This document shows positions 12,553 through 22,212 of a stretch of DNA of 64,000 nt, one piece after another. The translations under genes and the position numbers were made by a program. The DNA lies in the NCBI RefSeq assembly GCF_019578655.1, contig NC_063258.1, positions 3,844,001-3,908,000 on the forward strand, in the 5' to 3' direction. The stretch is from Ricinus communis (lineage: Eukaryota; Streptophyta; Magnoliopsida; Malpighiales; Euphorbiaceae). Position 1 is the first letter of the stretch; every line of letters begins with the position of its first letter. Below the pieces are notes generated by a model. That model worked only from the letters and a program-made list of their open reading frames with translations, searched no databases and was not told the origin of the DNA.

Positions 12553-13902
12553 TTAGGTCATCGGTTTCTCCAACAGAGCAGAGAAATACCACTCATTCTT
12601 GTGAATTCCTCGATCAAGCTTCTTGCCAGCATTCCACCTTAGCTTCTTGAACCCAACGCTGTCAAGCATTGGGGTATAAGTCTCATTCAGCTGCGATCCT
12701 GTGCAGAAGAAATGGTCAAGCCAGAAGAGTCCCCCTGGCCTCAGCACTCTGTATATGTCATAGAGTGTGAACTCCAGCATGGCGTCTGGAATCCAGTTGC
12801 TTAAAACATGCATGGAATGAACTATGTCCAGTGTGTTCTCGAAGAACGGAAGCCTCTGAGAGACACTAACATGTATTGGGATTAATCCCCTGGAAGCAAT
12901 AAAGCTGTTGAAGGGACCATCCAGATTCATGGAGCTTGTGATGATGGTAATATTTCTTTCCTTCATCCTAGCTGCAAATGTGCCAGTCCCGCCTCCTATG
13001 TCGAGTCCAATACGGATTGTTCCATGAGGTTTTGATTTGAGAACTTGGTCAATTCCGTAATCAAGTCCTCCATTATCAAACATCCACCTCGTCTTCTCCC
13101 TCCCCTGTAGATTGAAACAATCCTTACAGTCGAAGTAGCCTGGCTCATTTTGGCGGTTGACAAGGCACTTGTAGCTTTTGCAAGTATAAGGATCCCAGAT
13201 AATGCTGGTATCAGGTGGTGTTGCCCAAAGACTGTTAGGCAATGGGGTCGGTTCTACATAGTTTTCCGGAGACCTAGGGCGGCATCTCCGGCGGGGGAGA
13301 GGCTCACATCCTTTAAGCAACAACCTTTGAGCAAACACATCATCAACCGGACAAACTCCTCCAACTTCATAAGTCATGTATTTGGTTAAATCTTCTTGAT
13401 ACCTCAAGCAGGCTGCACCAGCTGGCGCATGGACCTCATCAGATCCCATCCTTGGTGAGTACCCAAGTGGGAGCTTATGAGGACCTATCGATAGCATAAC
13501 TTCATCAGAAAAATCGACGCCAGATACATCAGGGTACTTGACAGGAAGTTGGGCTAGCTTCTCATGCTGCTGGGCACTGGTTAGTTCTATAAGAAGTGCT
13601 TCCACAAGCAAGTTGGTGGAGTTGAGCTTCTGGTGCAAATCAGAAATAAGCAGAGTACTAGCAGCAAGCTGCTCTTTAGTGGAGTTAAGCTCACGCAGGA
13701 GAATATTGGAATCCCAAAGAGTGAAAGGGATGTGATTTGTGCAGGCGCCAGGGAGCTTCAGGTTTAAAGAAGGACCAGCAAAGATGTAGACAGTGAGAAG
13801 ATTGGTTAATATTACAAGCACAAGCATCTTAAGCTTGTACTTGGTATGCAGTTGCTGATGCGAGTGCTTTTTCAGGTAATCTTGATCAGCCCCACTTCTC
13901 AT
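12553..13902 (-). CDS. Probable S-adenosylmethionine-dependent methyltransferase, At1g29790-like
   Basis: Single-exon 449-aa protein. A short basic cytosolic tail is followed by one membrane anchor (about residues 26-43, MLVLVILTNLLTVYIFAG), a coiled-coil-like stretch rich in L, S, E and N (about 65-115), and a luminal domain. That domain has CxxD/WDP cysteines (WDPYTCKSYKCL) and a SAM-binding motif I, IGLDIGGGTGTFAARM (about 298-313). Post-motifs DIVHSMHVLSNW (about 355) and RVLRPGGLFWLDHFF (about 384) follow. This is the architecture of the plant type-II Golgi methyltransferase-like group related to the pectin/cell-wall QUA family. The substrate is unknown. The ATG at 13902 is the first Met and the reading frame is undisturbed. 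It is convergent with the upstream receptor kinase. Confidence 0.88.
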   Translation of the reverse strand: MRSGADQDYLKKHSHQQLHTKYKLKMLVLVILTNLLTVYIFAGPSLNLKLPGACTNHIPFTLWDSNILLRELNSTKEQLAASTLLISDLHQKLNSTNLLVEALLIELTSAQQHEKLAQLPVKYPDVSGVDFSDEVMLSIGPHKLPLGYSPRMGSDEVHAPAGAACLRYQEDLTKYMTYEVGGVCPVDDVFAQRLLLKGCEPLPRRRCRPRSPENYVEPTPLPNSLWATPPDTSIIWDPYTCKSYKCLVNRQNEPGYFDCKDCFNLQGREKTRWMFDNGGLDYGIDQVLKSKPHGTIRIGLDIGGGTGTFAARMKERNITIITSSMNLDGPFNSFIASRGLIPIHVSVSQRLPFFENTLDIVHSMHVLSNWIPDAMLEFTLYDIYRVLRPGGLFWLDHFFCTGSQLNETYTPMLDSVGFKKLRWNAGKKLDRGIHKNEWYFSALLEKPMT

Positions 13903-14870
13903 CTTTTCTCCAATTTCTCTGTAATTTCACAAATGAAAAAGAGAAATATGGTAAGAGAATTAATAAGGATCTGCTTCATTTAGTTGCATGTTCTAATGGA
14001 AGCTTTGGCCAGTGAGAGTCGCCGGTTTAGACGTTCGAGAGTCTTTTTTCTTTTCTTTTTTATCAAACTTTTTTATGAGTATTTGGAATCACCAATGTCA
14101 ACTTCTCACCACTCTCTTCGGATCTTGGCTCTTATAACATTAATGACATTGGAGTCGCACACTATTTCCTATTTATCTATAAGTAATATTTTGGGTCCCG
14201 AAGCTAGATTTGAGCTGTAAAATATTCTACGCCAAACGATGCTCTATCAATTTCATACTAATATTTTATTTTTAATAATTCACTTACATTAAAAAAAATA
14301 TTTAATAAATTTAATTATAAGAATAATTAAGTAAATTAGACTGAATTACTCTTTTATAGATATTAAAAATTTATTATATATATTTTAATACCACAATAAG
14401 ATAAATAAGAAAAAATTAAGATTGCATTGGATATATAAAAGTGACCGAAAGAATTAGAATTTTCAATTTGATCTCGATCAAATTGGGCATAAATAAGATT
14501 TTTTTAATATTTTATTTTTCTCTTTATCTTTTATTATATAATTTTTATGTCTTTCATTAAATATTTAAATTTTAAGATTTTTCTCATTAAAATGAAATTT
14601 AACTTTTTCTTGAAACTTGCATTATTGAATTAATTTTTTTTAGATTATTGAGTTGAACAATCTTAATAAATATTTTGAAAACAGGAAAGAAAATATGAAT
14701 CCTCCATTGAAAATTATATGTTGTATTAACTTTTTCTTCATTATTGGTCTTTTTATTGGTATGAAAATAAAAATAATTTTACCATAGATTGTATTGTATA
14801 AATTTTTTACTGAATTAATTTAAGTTCTCTTTTTTTAATATCATTAAGTTATAATTTTGAATTCATTTAG
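13903..14870 (-). promoter_or_regulatory. Upstream region of the methyltransferase gene
   Basis: AT-rich, with no gene. The first 100 bp next to the ATG should contain the 5' UTR. A specific TATA box or element cannot be assigned. Reading frames on either strand here are short and lack family resemblance. Confidence 0.35.
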
Positions 14871-15190
14871 ATAAGTACTACTCAAAAACTTATTTACAAA
14901 AGAATAAAAATATTGCAACATCAATTGATTTACAAAATGCAAAATCGTACAGTAAGCCTTGCACCGGGTTGTGCAAGTTACTGCAACCCCTGTAACAGGT
15001 AATTTGTGAAATGCAAAAACAATCATGAAACAATGCACCAAACTATGAGAATGTTGATTAGTCAACAATTGAGATAATTATTCATGCATGAGAAATTAGA
15101 TGTAGTAGTATCAATAGATTTTTAAAATGCAAGGATGTACAATAATCCTTGCATCATGATATGCAATTTGTTAAATTGTTCATTGAAAAT
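14871..15190. repeat. Diverged direct duplication, unit about 190 bp
   Basis: The stretch at about 14918-14985 (CATCAATTGATTTACAAAATGC ... CCTTGCACC ... GTGCAAGTT) recurs at about 15109-15175 (TATCAATAGATTTTTAAAATGC ... CCTTGCATC ... ATGCAATTTG). Order and spacing are kept. The two copies lie about 190 bp apart with roughly one in four bases changed. Confidence 0.5.
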
Positions 15191-15279
15191 AATTGGTTGT
15201 GAAATTTTTTTTAAGAATTTATTTGGCTCTTGCATAGATATGGTGATAATATGTATGGATGATGTTATTATTTGCATAA

Positions 15280-15620
15280 ATAATGAGAATACAATTTGAA
15301 TGAAAAAGAAAGATTGTAAAATGATAATTTAATTGATTAAATGTAAGAATATTCGGTTTGATTTAAAAGAAAGTATAATAAGGATAGTTCAATTGATAAA
15401 AATAAGACCTAATTTGGTAGCTTATTTGAAAAAGATAAGAAAATTCAATTTGATTTGAAAAGGATAGTTAATGGATCAAATCTAAGAATATTTGGTTTGA
15501 TATGAAGAAAAATGCAAAAGGATAGTCAATTAATAAAATTAAGATTTAATTTGATGTTTTAATTTATTAAAGTAAGAATGTTCAGTTTTTTAATTTATTA
15601 ACTGATCAAATTTTAATAAT
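15280..15620. repeat. Degenerate tandem array, unit about 60-110 bp
   Basis: Three to four imperfect copies of a unit containing TAAGAATATTCGGTTTGAT, then AAGGATAGTTCAATTGATAAAA, are visible at about 15345, 15435, 15483 and 15570. Spacing is irregular, so copies have gained or lost segments. Very AT-rich and non-coding. Confidence 0.45.
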
Positions 15621-15829
15621 TTCAATAGTTGTGTTTTATTTTATATTTATATTTTATTTTATTAAACATAAAATTATAATGTAGGTCCGGATACTCGATT
15701 GATATAATATTGTAAAATCCATGGCGTAAAAAGAAGATGGTGAAATTGGCTTTAAAATGTAAAATTTTGGGCATCAAATTTAAATTATTAAACTAACAAC
15801 AAAAAATATGTAGTTTTGACTACGTATAA

Positions 15830-16350
15830 TATATCCTTTTTGTATAACGTTTTATATCCATATATCAAATCATGAACTCATATGAGTGAATAATAGGTGG
15901 AAGAATTCAAAATTGAGAATGATTGAGTGAAAATCACTTTTCTAGAATCAATATGGATTTAATTATTAGAAAAAATTAAGTTTGAGTGGTGAAACTATAA
16001 TTTTCATAAGATTAGAGGACTAAATTGTAAAAAATTTTAAACTTTCTTGCTTTTAGAGTTAATCGACTCTACACAGAGCCAAATCAGCTCTGTGCAAAGC
16101 TGACCGGTTCTACACAATGTCCATTAGCTTATTTTTCCATTTCAACACTCTTTTATGCATATTTTAATTTAAAATGATAAAAATAAGATTTTAGAAAGTT
16201 TATTAACAATAATTATTAAAATTTTAAAGAATTTTTATCTCTGTTTGTTAAATAATAATGATAAATAAAGATCCATTTTAAATAAAGACTTATTTGTTGC
16301 TCTAGGATTTTTTCTAACCTTAGCTCTATATATATATCGTTAACTCTACA
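15830..16350. repeat. LTR-like fragment with three about 22-bp units
   Basis: Three imperfect units lie at about 16056-16118 (GTTAATCGACTCTACAC, AATCAGCTCTGTGC, GCTGACCGGTTCTACAC). The units and the following ATAAAGACTTATTTGTTGC stretch resemble 3209-3840. A TATATATATAT run at 16327-16339 could be a TATA box. It lies directly against the truncated integrase end of the next element, suggesting a fragment or solo LTR of another family. Borders are approximate. Confidence 0.4.
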
Positions 16351-19070
16351 TATACATCATCAATGGCAGGTACCAATCCCACTGACTACCAAAATCTATA
16401 ACTTACATCTGAAGTATATCTTTCAAGGTTCGAATTATCCTTTTCTACTATCCATCAGTCTAAGGTTGAAAAGCTATGCTAAAGTCCAATCTCGTACTAA
16501 GCTCTTCTTATAGCTTCCTCCAAAACCTCGAAGTGAATTGCGGTCCCCTGTCAGACACTATAGAGATAGCAATACCGTGAAAACTTACAATTCTCTCCAG
16601 ATATACCCTTACATACTTAGCCATACAATAAGTAGTCTTCACGGGTAGAAAGTGTGCTGACTTAGTCAATCGGTCCACAATTACCTAGATAGAGTTATAA
16701 CCAGCTGAAGTCTTAGGTAAACCCGACATAAAATCCATAGTAATCCTTTTCCATTTTCACTCCGGTATGGGAAGCGGCTGCAACAACCTGACGGCTTATG
16801 GTGCTCCAGCTTAACTAGCTGACATATTAAACACTTGGAAGCAAACTCTACCACATCCTTTTTCATCCCATTCCACCAATAAACGCCTTTCAAGTCATGG
16901 TACATCATAGTAGAACTTAAGTGGACACTGTAAGCTATATAGTGAGCCTCTTCTAGAATCTCTTTTATGAGATTACACATATCGGGAACACACAGTCTAA
17001 TGCCAATCTTGAGAGTACCATCTTCATCAATAACAAAATTATTAGCTTGACCCTACTACACTTCTTTCCAAATCTTCCTTAATTGTGGGTCATGACTTTG
17101 AGCTGACTTAATTCTATCAACAAGCATGAATCTAGCCTTGAGATGTGCCAATAATGCTCTTGATTTTAGTACCTCCAATTGTAATCATTGGTCATACAGT
17201 TCATGCAACTCTTTAGTCAGAGGTCTTTTCTCCGTGCTGATGTGAGCAAGGCTACCTACTGACTTCATGCTTAAAGCATCTGCCACTATATTTGCTTTAC
17301 CTGGATGATAGAGAATGATACAGTCATAATCCTTTAGAAGCTCCAACCATCTTCTCTGCCTCATATTCAACTCATTCTACTGAAATATATACTTCAAACT
17401 CTTGTGATCTGTATATATCTCGCATGTCTTTCCACAAAGATAGTGCCTCCAGATCTTAAGGGCAAAAATTACTATTATCATCTTCAAGTCATAAGTAGGG
17501 TAATTTTGTTCATGCCTCTTCAACTGTTTGGATGCATAAGCCACCACCTTACTATGTTGTATCAAAACACAATCCAAACCCACTCTAGAAGTGTCATAAT
17601 ATAACGTAAAACCACCAGTTCCAAAAGGTAAAGTCAACATTGGAGCTGAAGTTAAAAATTCTTTCAGCCTCTAAAACTCCTTTTGCACGCATCAGTCAAT
17701 TGGAATTTGACATTCTTTTGAGTCAGCCTAGTCAAAGGCACTGCTATTCTTGAAAATTCTTACACGAATCAGCGGTAGTAGTCTTCTAATCTTAGAAAGC
17801 TGCGAACTTCTGTCACCCTAGTCAGTTTCTGCTAATCAAGCATTGCCTCCACTTTGAATGCTCTCTCTAGACACCATATGACCTAGAAAAGCCACGCTCT
17901 CTAACCAAAACTCGCACTTGAAGAACTTAGCATACAATTGATGCTCCCATAAGGTCTGAAGTGTCATTCTAAAATGTTAGGCATGCTCCTCTTGCTTTTG
18001 GGTACACCAAGATATCATTAATAAATATGATGGCAAAGCAATCGAGGAACGGCTTGAATACTCGATTCATTGGATCCATAAAGGTTACAAGAGTATTAAT
18101 GGTCTAAACGACATTACCAATCACTCATACTGCCCATAACGCGTCCTGAACGCCATCTTCAGAATGTCCTCCTCATGAATTTTCAATTGGTGATACCTTG
18201 ATTGCAAATCAATCTTGGAAAAATATGCAGCACCTTGTAGCTAATCGTATAGATCACCAATATGATGAAGCATATACTTATTGCAAATCATCGCCTTATT
18301 CAGTTGTTGGTAATCGATGTAGAGGCGTAAGGTACCATCTTTCTTATCCACAAACAGTACTAGAGCGTCCTATAGAGACGTACTAGGTCTAATAAAGCCC
18401 TTATCCATAAGGTCTTGCAATTGCTCCTTTAGCTCCTTTAACTCTATTGTTGCCATTTTGTAGGGTGGCATGGAAATGGGAGCTATACCCGGTACCATAT
18501 TGATGCAGAACTCTATCTCCCTATCAGGCAATAATCTTGGCAACTCTTTCAAAAAAACATTAGGAAACTCGCAGACAATAGGAATATCCTCAACTCTGCT
18601 CTTTTCTATCGAGGTATCCCTGACCAAAGCCAGATATCTCTTACACCCACGATGAAGCATCCGTCTAACTGTAATGAATGACACGAGATTTGATGGTGCA
18701 GGTATCTGCTCACCTTTAAAGTGAAACTCTAAGTCTCCTAGAATTTGAAAAGTCACTTATTTTTCCCAGTACTCCAACATGGCATAATGCATAGCCAACC
18801 AGCCATTTCTAAAATTACATCAGTCCATAATGTCCAATAAAATCAAATCTTGACCCTCAACTGGCACCGGACACAACTAAAATACGATATTAGTCTCTAA
18901 AGCGTCATTCAACAGCGTAGTAACCGATATAGGAACCTGAAGTCTAATCGGTTGAACACCCAATCTTAAAGCATAACTAAGAGAAATAAAAGAATGGATA
19001 ACTCTAAGGTCTAACAAAACTCTAACCTCAGAATAGCAGATTGGAATAATGCCTGACAGCATAGCATTAG
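16350..19070 (-). pseudogene. Ty3/gypsy pol remnant (PR-RT-RNaseH-IN)
   Basis: Pieces recognised from right to left: protease region (about 18960-19060, HSFISLSYALRLG, with the catalytic DSG triplet altered); RT start (about 18370-18640, PDREIEFCINMVPG, PPYKMA, LKELKEQLQDLMDKGFI); RT active site near 18000-18040, where the first Asp of the catalytic pair reads Asn (FINDILVYPK). Next come RNase H (17377-17640, [42 protein letters not shown]), an RNase H/IN linker ([18 protein letters not shown], 17185-17370) and the integrase HHCC zinc finger (about 16810-16980). The integrase core runs to about 16360 with several in-frame stops. It is non-functional. Confidence 0.85.
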
Positions 19071-19299
19071 AGGCTCGGGCATCCTAGTGGATGACAGTGA
19101 ACAATCTTGCCTATCCACGGCCTGACTGTTGTGAACCCGAAGCCTAGCTTTTAACTCTACCCCTTGATCTGCCTCACATAGCTCTACCATCGAAACCACA
19201 GCCTTGTTGGCCGGAAAACTGAGATCCAACTTAAGAATAATCAGGAGCTACGAAATGAGTTGGTTAAGCTACACTCACAGATGAGCCTCGAGAAAAAGT

Positions 19300-20471
19300 T
19301 GGCTGGCTAAAATAGGGATGGCATGCTCGAGCCATATGACCCATCTCACCACACCTGAAATAGGCTCGACTAGACACTAGGCATGGTCCCTGATTTGTCC
19401 TGCCACACATCCGGCATGCACTTTCTCTAAAACTAGAACTGCTATAACTAAAACTCTGTCCACTACCACTAGAGCCCTGTCCTGGACTGAATCCTCGACC
19501 ACCCTTCTTATGAATATGGTAGTCCCTCTGCCCGACCTACTGGTAAGAACCCCCAAAGTATCCTCCACTATTGTAAAACGGTACTATTGGCTGCGCACTA
19601 CTCTGACCCTCAGTCTTGGTCTTCTTCTTCTTGCCTTTATTAGTTCCCTAACTAAATCTCTACAGGGTCATCTCCATCTACATGGCCATATCAATAATCT
19701 TTAGAAAGCTGCTCCTTCTAGACTGAATCAAGAAGATAAATTCTGGACGCAAACCTGATGTGTACTTGTTGCTCTTCTGCTTCTCGGTCTCTACAGCATA
19801 AGGCGCATATCTATGCAGCTAAAAAACTACCTAGTGTACTCTGCCACTAACATATCTCCCTTAACCAACCTCTCATATCTCTCCATGTACTCCTGCTTCA
19901 CACTAAAGAGAATGAAGTACTCCTCGAACCTATCTCTGAACTGCCTCGAAGTTATACCATCCAAAAGGGGACGAATATAGTCTCTAAACCACTGAGATGT
20001 TATTCCCTTTAAAGAAAAACTCGCCATCTCGACAGTCCTCTTGTATGAACATCGCAAATCATATGCTCTCTTCTCAACCTCATCTAAAAAGTCAAAAGGG
20101 TCTCCTGATACCCCATTAAACTCTATAGGTCTCAGCTTAGTATACTCGGACATGGGAGTCTCGTCTGAATTTTCGATGCCAGACCTACTAATACGGCTCC
20201 CTAGACCCTAAGTAGCCTACTACTGCTGGAGAATGAATAGTTGCTCTAAAGCTCTCTGCACCCCAGTCATACCAGTTACAAATGCATCAACTAGAACTCT
20301 ACCAGTATTATGTGCCTCCTGAGCCTCGCCCTGATCTGACTGGGCTGTCGCTCAAGGCCTACCTCCCCTCCTAGTTTCACGGGTTGGTGCTGGTGGGGCC
20401 GATTGGGTAGAGACCTAATCCTAGGCCTCTTGGGCCACTACTGCTGCTGTAGCTGCTCGAGTCCTCGGCAT
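19300..20471 (-). pseudogene. Ty3/gypsy gag remnant with degenerate zinc knuckle
   Basis: The likely start ATG is at 20469-20471 (MPRTRAATAAVVAQEA), followed within the same frame by TAG and TGA stops. A retrotransposon gag domain is clear at 19827-20153 (FNGVSGDPFDFLDEVEKRA, FSLKGITSQWFRDYI, RFEEYFI). A CCHC-type zinc knuckle lies at about 19320-19370, but its first Cys reads Tyr (YFRCGEMGHMARAC). Several stops and frameshifts separate these parts. Confidence 0.8.
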
Positions 20472-20614
20472 AGTAGAAATTGAAAATAAACAAACAGAAT
20501 ATCTAAACAACAATAGACTCTCTAACGTGCATCGCAGATACTAGAATTAATGAATCGACCCTAACTTTGCAGTAGCTAAGGAAGTTAACCTAGATCGAAG
20601 AAAATGTAAACCTA

Positions 20615-20627
20615 GGCTCTGATACCT
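20615..20627 (-). other. Primer binding site, initiator tRNA-Met type
   Basis: On the minus strand this reads AGGTATCAGAGCC, matching the plant retrotransposon PBS complementary to the 3' end of initiator tRNA-Met (TGGTATCAGAGC) except at its first base or two. It lies 4 bp inside the LTR end at 20632. Confidence 0.7.
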
Positions 20628-20631
20628 ACTT

Positions 20632-22205
20632 TGTCACGACCCGACTTGTGGGCCCATGACTGATGTTGGAGAATGGGTAGGCTTAAGGCCATCAAAACCC
20701 ATAGCAACCCTGACAGATCACTAACTTAATTAAATTATAACTCCATTCAATGTACCAATTATTATGTATACTATTACTCGTCCACAAATATAATAAAATT
20801 TATACTGGTTCATCAACAAAAATAAAATTAATACGTTATCAGATTGTTCATCATTGCCGGATGGAATATTAAGTCTAAATGTAGATACTGTGGAGTATCT
20901 AGAAATTTAAATAATTAAGAATACAAGAAAAATAATTACATCAAGCCCGAGGAAGAACAGAGTTATGCTGCTCAAGGAAAGGAATTGCAGAAGACCTAGT
21001 TGTCATCTGAAAAATAATTAAATTGAGACTGTCAGTCTCGAGAATGAGTTAATATTATATAGTTTGAATTAAAACAACCATATATATTAATTATTTAAAT
21101 AATATAGAATATCACCGAATAATAAATATGCGTTATATCATAATTTAGAAAAGTGCAATTTCTAATATACACGGGACGAGTACCTCAACAGAACCCTAAA
21201 TTTCCAATTCTATCAGTATTTCGGCGCTCTTATTCTAATGAGACTGGCATGTAGAGAGCGAAGCTCGGCCAAAGTCCTTAAATTTAGTATGATCACTTAA
21301 ATACTAATACAGCCGGCGCCTAGAGAGCAATGCTCGTCCATGGACCTTTTTTCCGGCAAATCAAAACTCTATAAACCCAAAGAGCTGTGCTCAACCATGG
21401 CACATAACCAAAAATTCCTCTATCATATGTCTCTCATTTATATCAGTGCGCGTGCGGTCCTGATGCAACCCATCAGGTGGCAGGTTCTACTGTTGTCTCA
21501 TCTCGTGCCATAATACACATTTAGAATCAATAATATTAAAAGTAGCATAATACTCCAACAATCATAATTTTATTCAATTAACATAAAATATTAAAATTAA
21601 ATCACATCAGTTATAACGGCATAAATTAATAATACAATGCTCATAATAATAATAATAATAATAATATCGATAGTAATGAAAAAAAAATTTCATAATACTT
21701 ATACTACTAATAATAACCATAATAATTTTCCATGAAAAAGAACTACATGTAAATCCGTATATGACACGTACAGTAGATTATATGACTTAATTCATAGTTC
21801 TGCCGAGTTTCCTCTAGTTGCTCCTACGCCTCGGGTGGAACTGGCTGAACTGACGGATTATCTATTCAAGAAAATAATTAAACTAATAAAATATTTCATA
21901 ATTAATCCTAGACTTAGACTTCTCGATTTAGACTATCTAAAAATTCCGACTTGGAAATTCTACCAAAAATTTGGCAAAACATCTCTTAAAATGCAACATT
22001 TAACTCCCGTATAACGGGTTTAAAACCTATCAGAAACACTTATAATATTCACTAATTACTTATTAGGAGTTAGGCCTCTAAAACTACATTATTTTTCCGA
22101 CTCCGCAATACAACTATTATCACAAATATTAATTAACGATCTTATATAAATATTTATTTCACAACCAACTCACAAATATAGAATCTAAAGATGGAAACTA
22201 ATAAT
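20632..22205 (-). mobile_element. 5' LTR of the minus-strand Ty3/gypsy element
   Basis: The inner edge is well placed: plus-strand TGTCACGACCCGACTTG begins 4 bp from the primer binding site. The outer edge is set only by where P450 coding sequence begins (about 22213), so it is uncertain by tens of bases. The LTR is about 1.57 kb. It contains an (AAT)n run near 21640-21667 and three hairpin-forming repeats at 21254-21403. Confidence 0.6.
21254..21403. repeat. Three hairpin-capable repeats inside the LTR
   Basis: Three 24-bp units lie at 21254-21277 (GAGAGCGAAGCTCGGCCAA...), 21323-21346 (GAGAGCAATGCTCGTCCAT...) and 21380-21403 (AAGAGCTGTGCTCAACCAT...). Each has a GAGC-NNN-GCTC core that can fold back. 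The stem is kept while the loop varies. Confidence 0.55.
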
Positions 22206-22212
22206 TTAATTA

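Larger units (their letters stand above)
16350..22205 (-). mobile_element. Degraded, truncated Ty3/gypsy retrotransposon
   Basis: On the minus strand the order is LTR (20632 to about 22205), primer binding site (20615-20627), gag, zinc knuckle, protease, RT, RNase H, integrase. The integrase breaks off near 16350 and no second LTR was found to the left. That order (integrase last) defines Ty3/gypsy. The coding region carries many stops and frameshifts, so it cannot move by itself. Its right edge abuts a P450 pseudogene on the opposite strand. Confidence 0.85.

Noticed and set aside
13984..14220. 78-codon frame upstream of the methyltransferase
   Set aside because: Low-complexity and without domain resemblance; lies in the gene's 5' flank.
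13903..16350. Missing N-terminal exon of the CYP716-like gene left of the retrotransposon
   Set aside because: No P450 N-terminal or proline-rich hinge frame was found on the plus strand here.
15830..20631. 3' LTR of the minus-strand gypsy element at its left side
   Set aside because: I looked for the TGTCACGACC end and for the hairpin triplet of the right LTR and saw neither; the integrase simply breaks off near 16350.
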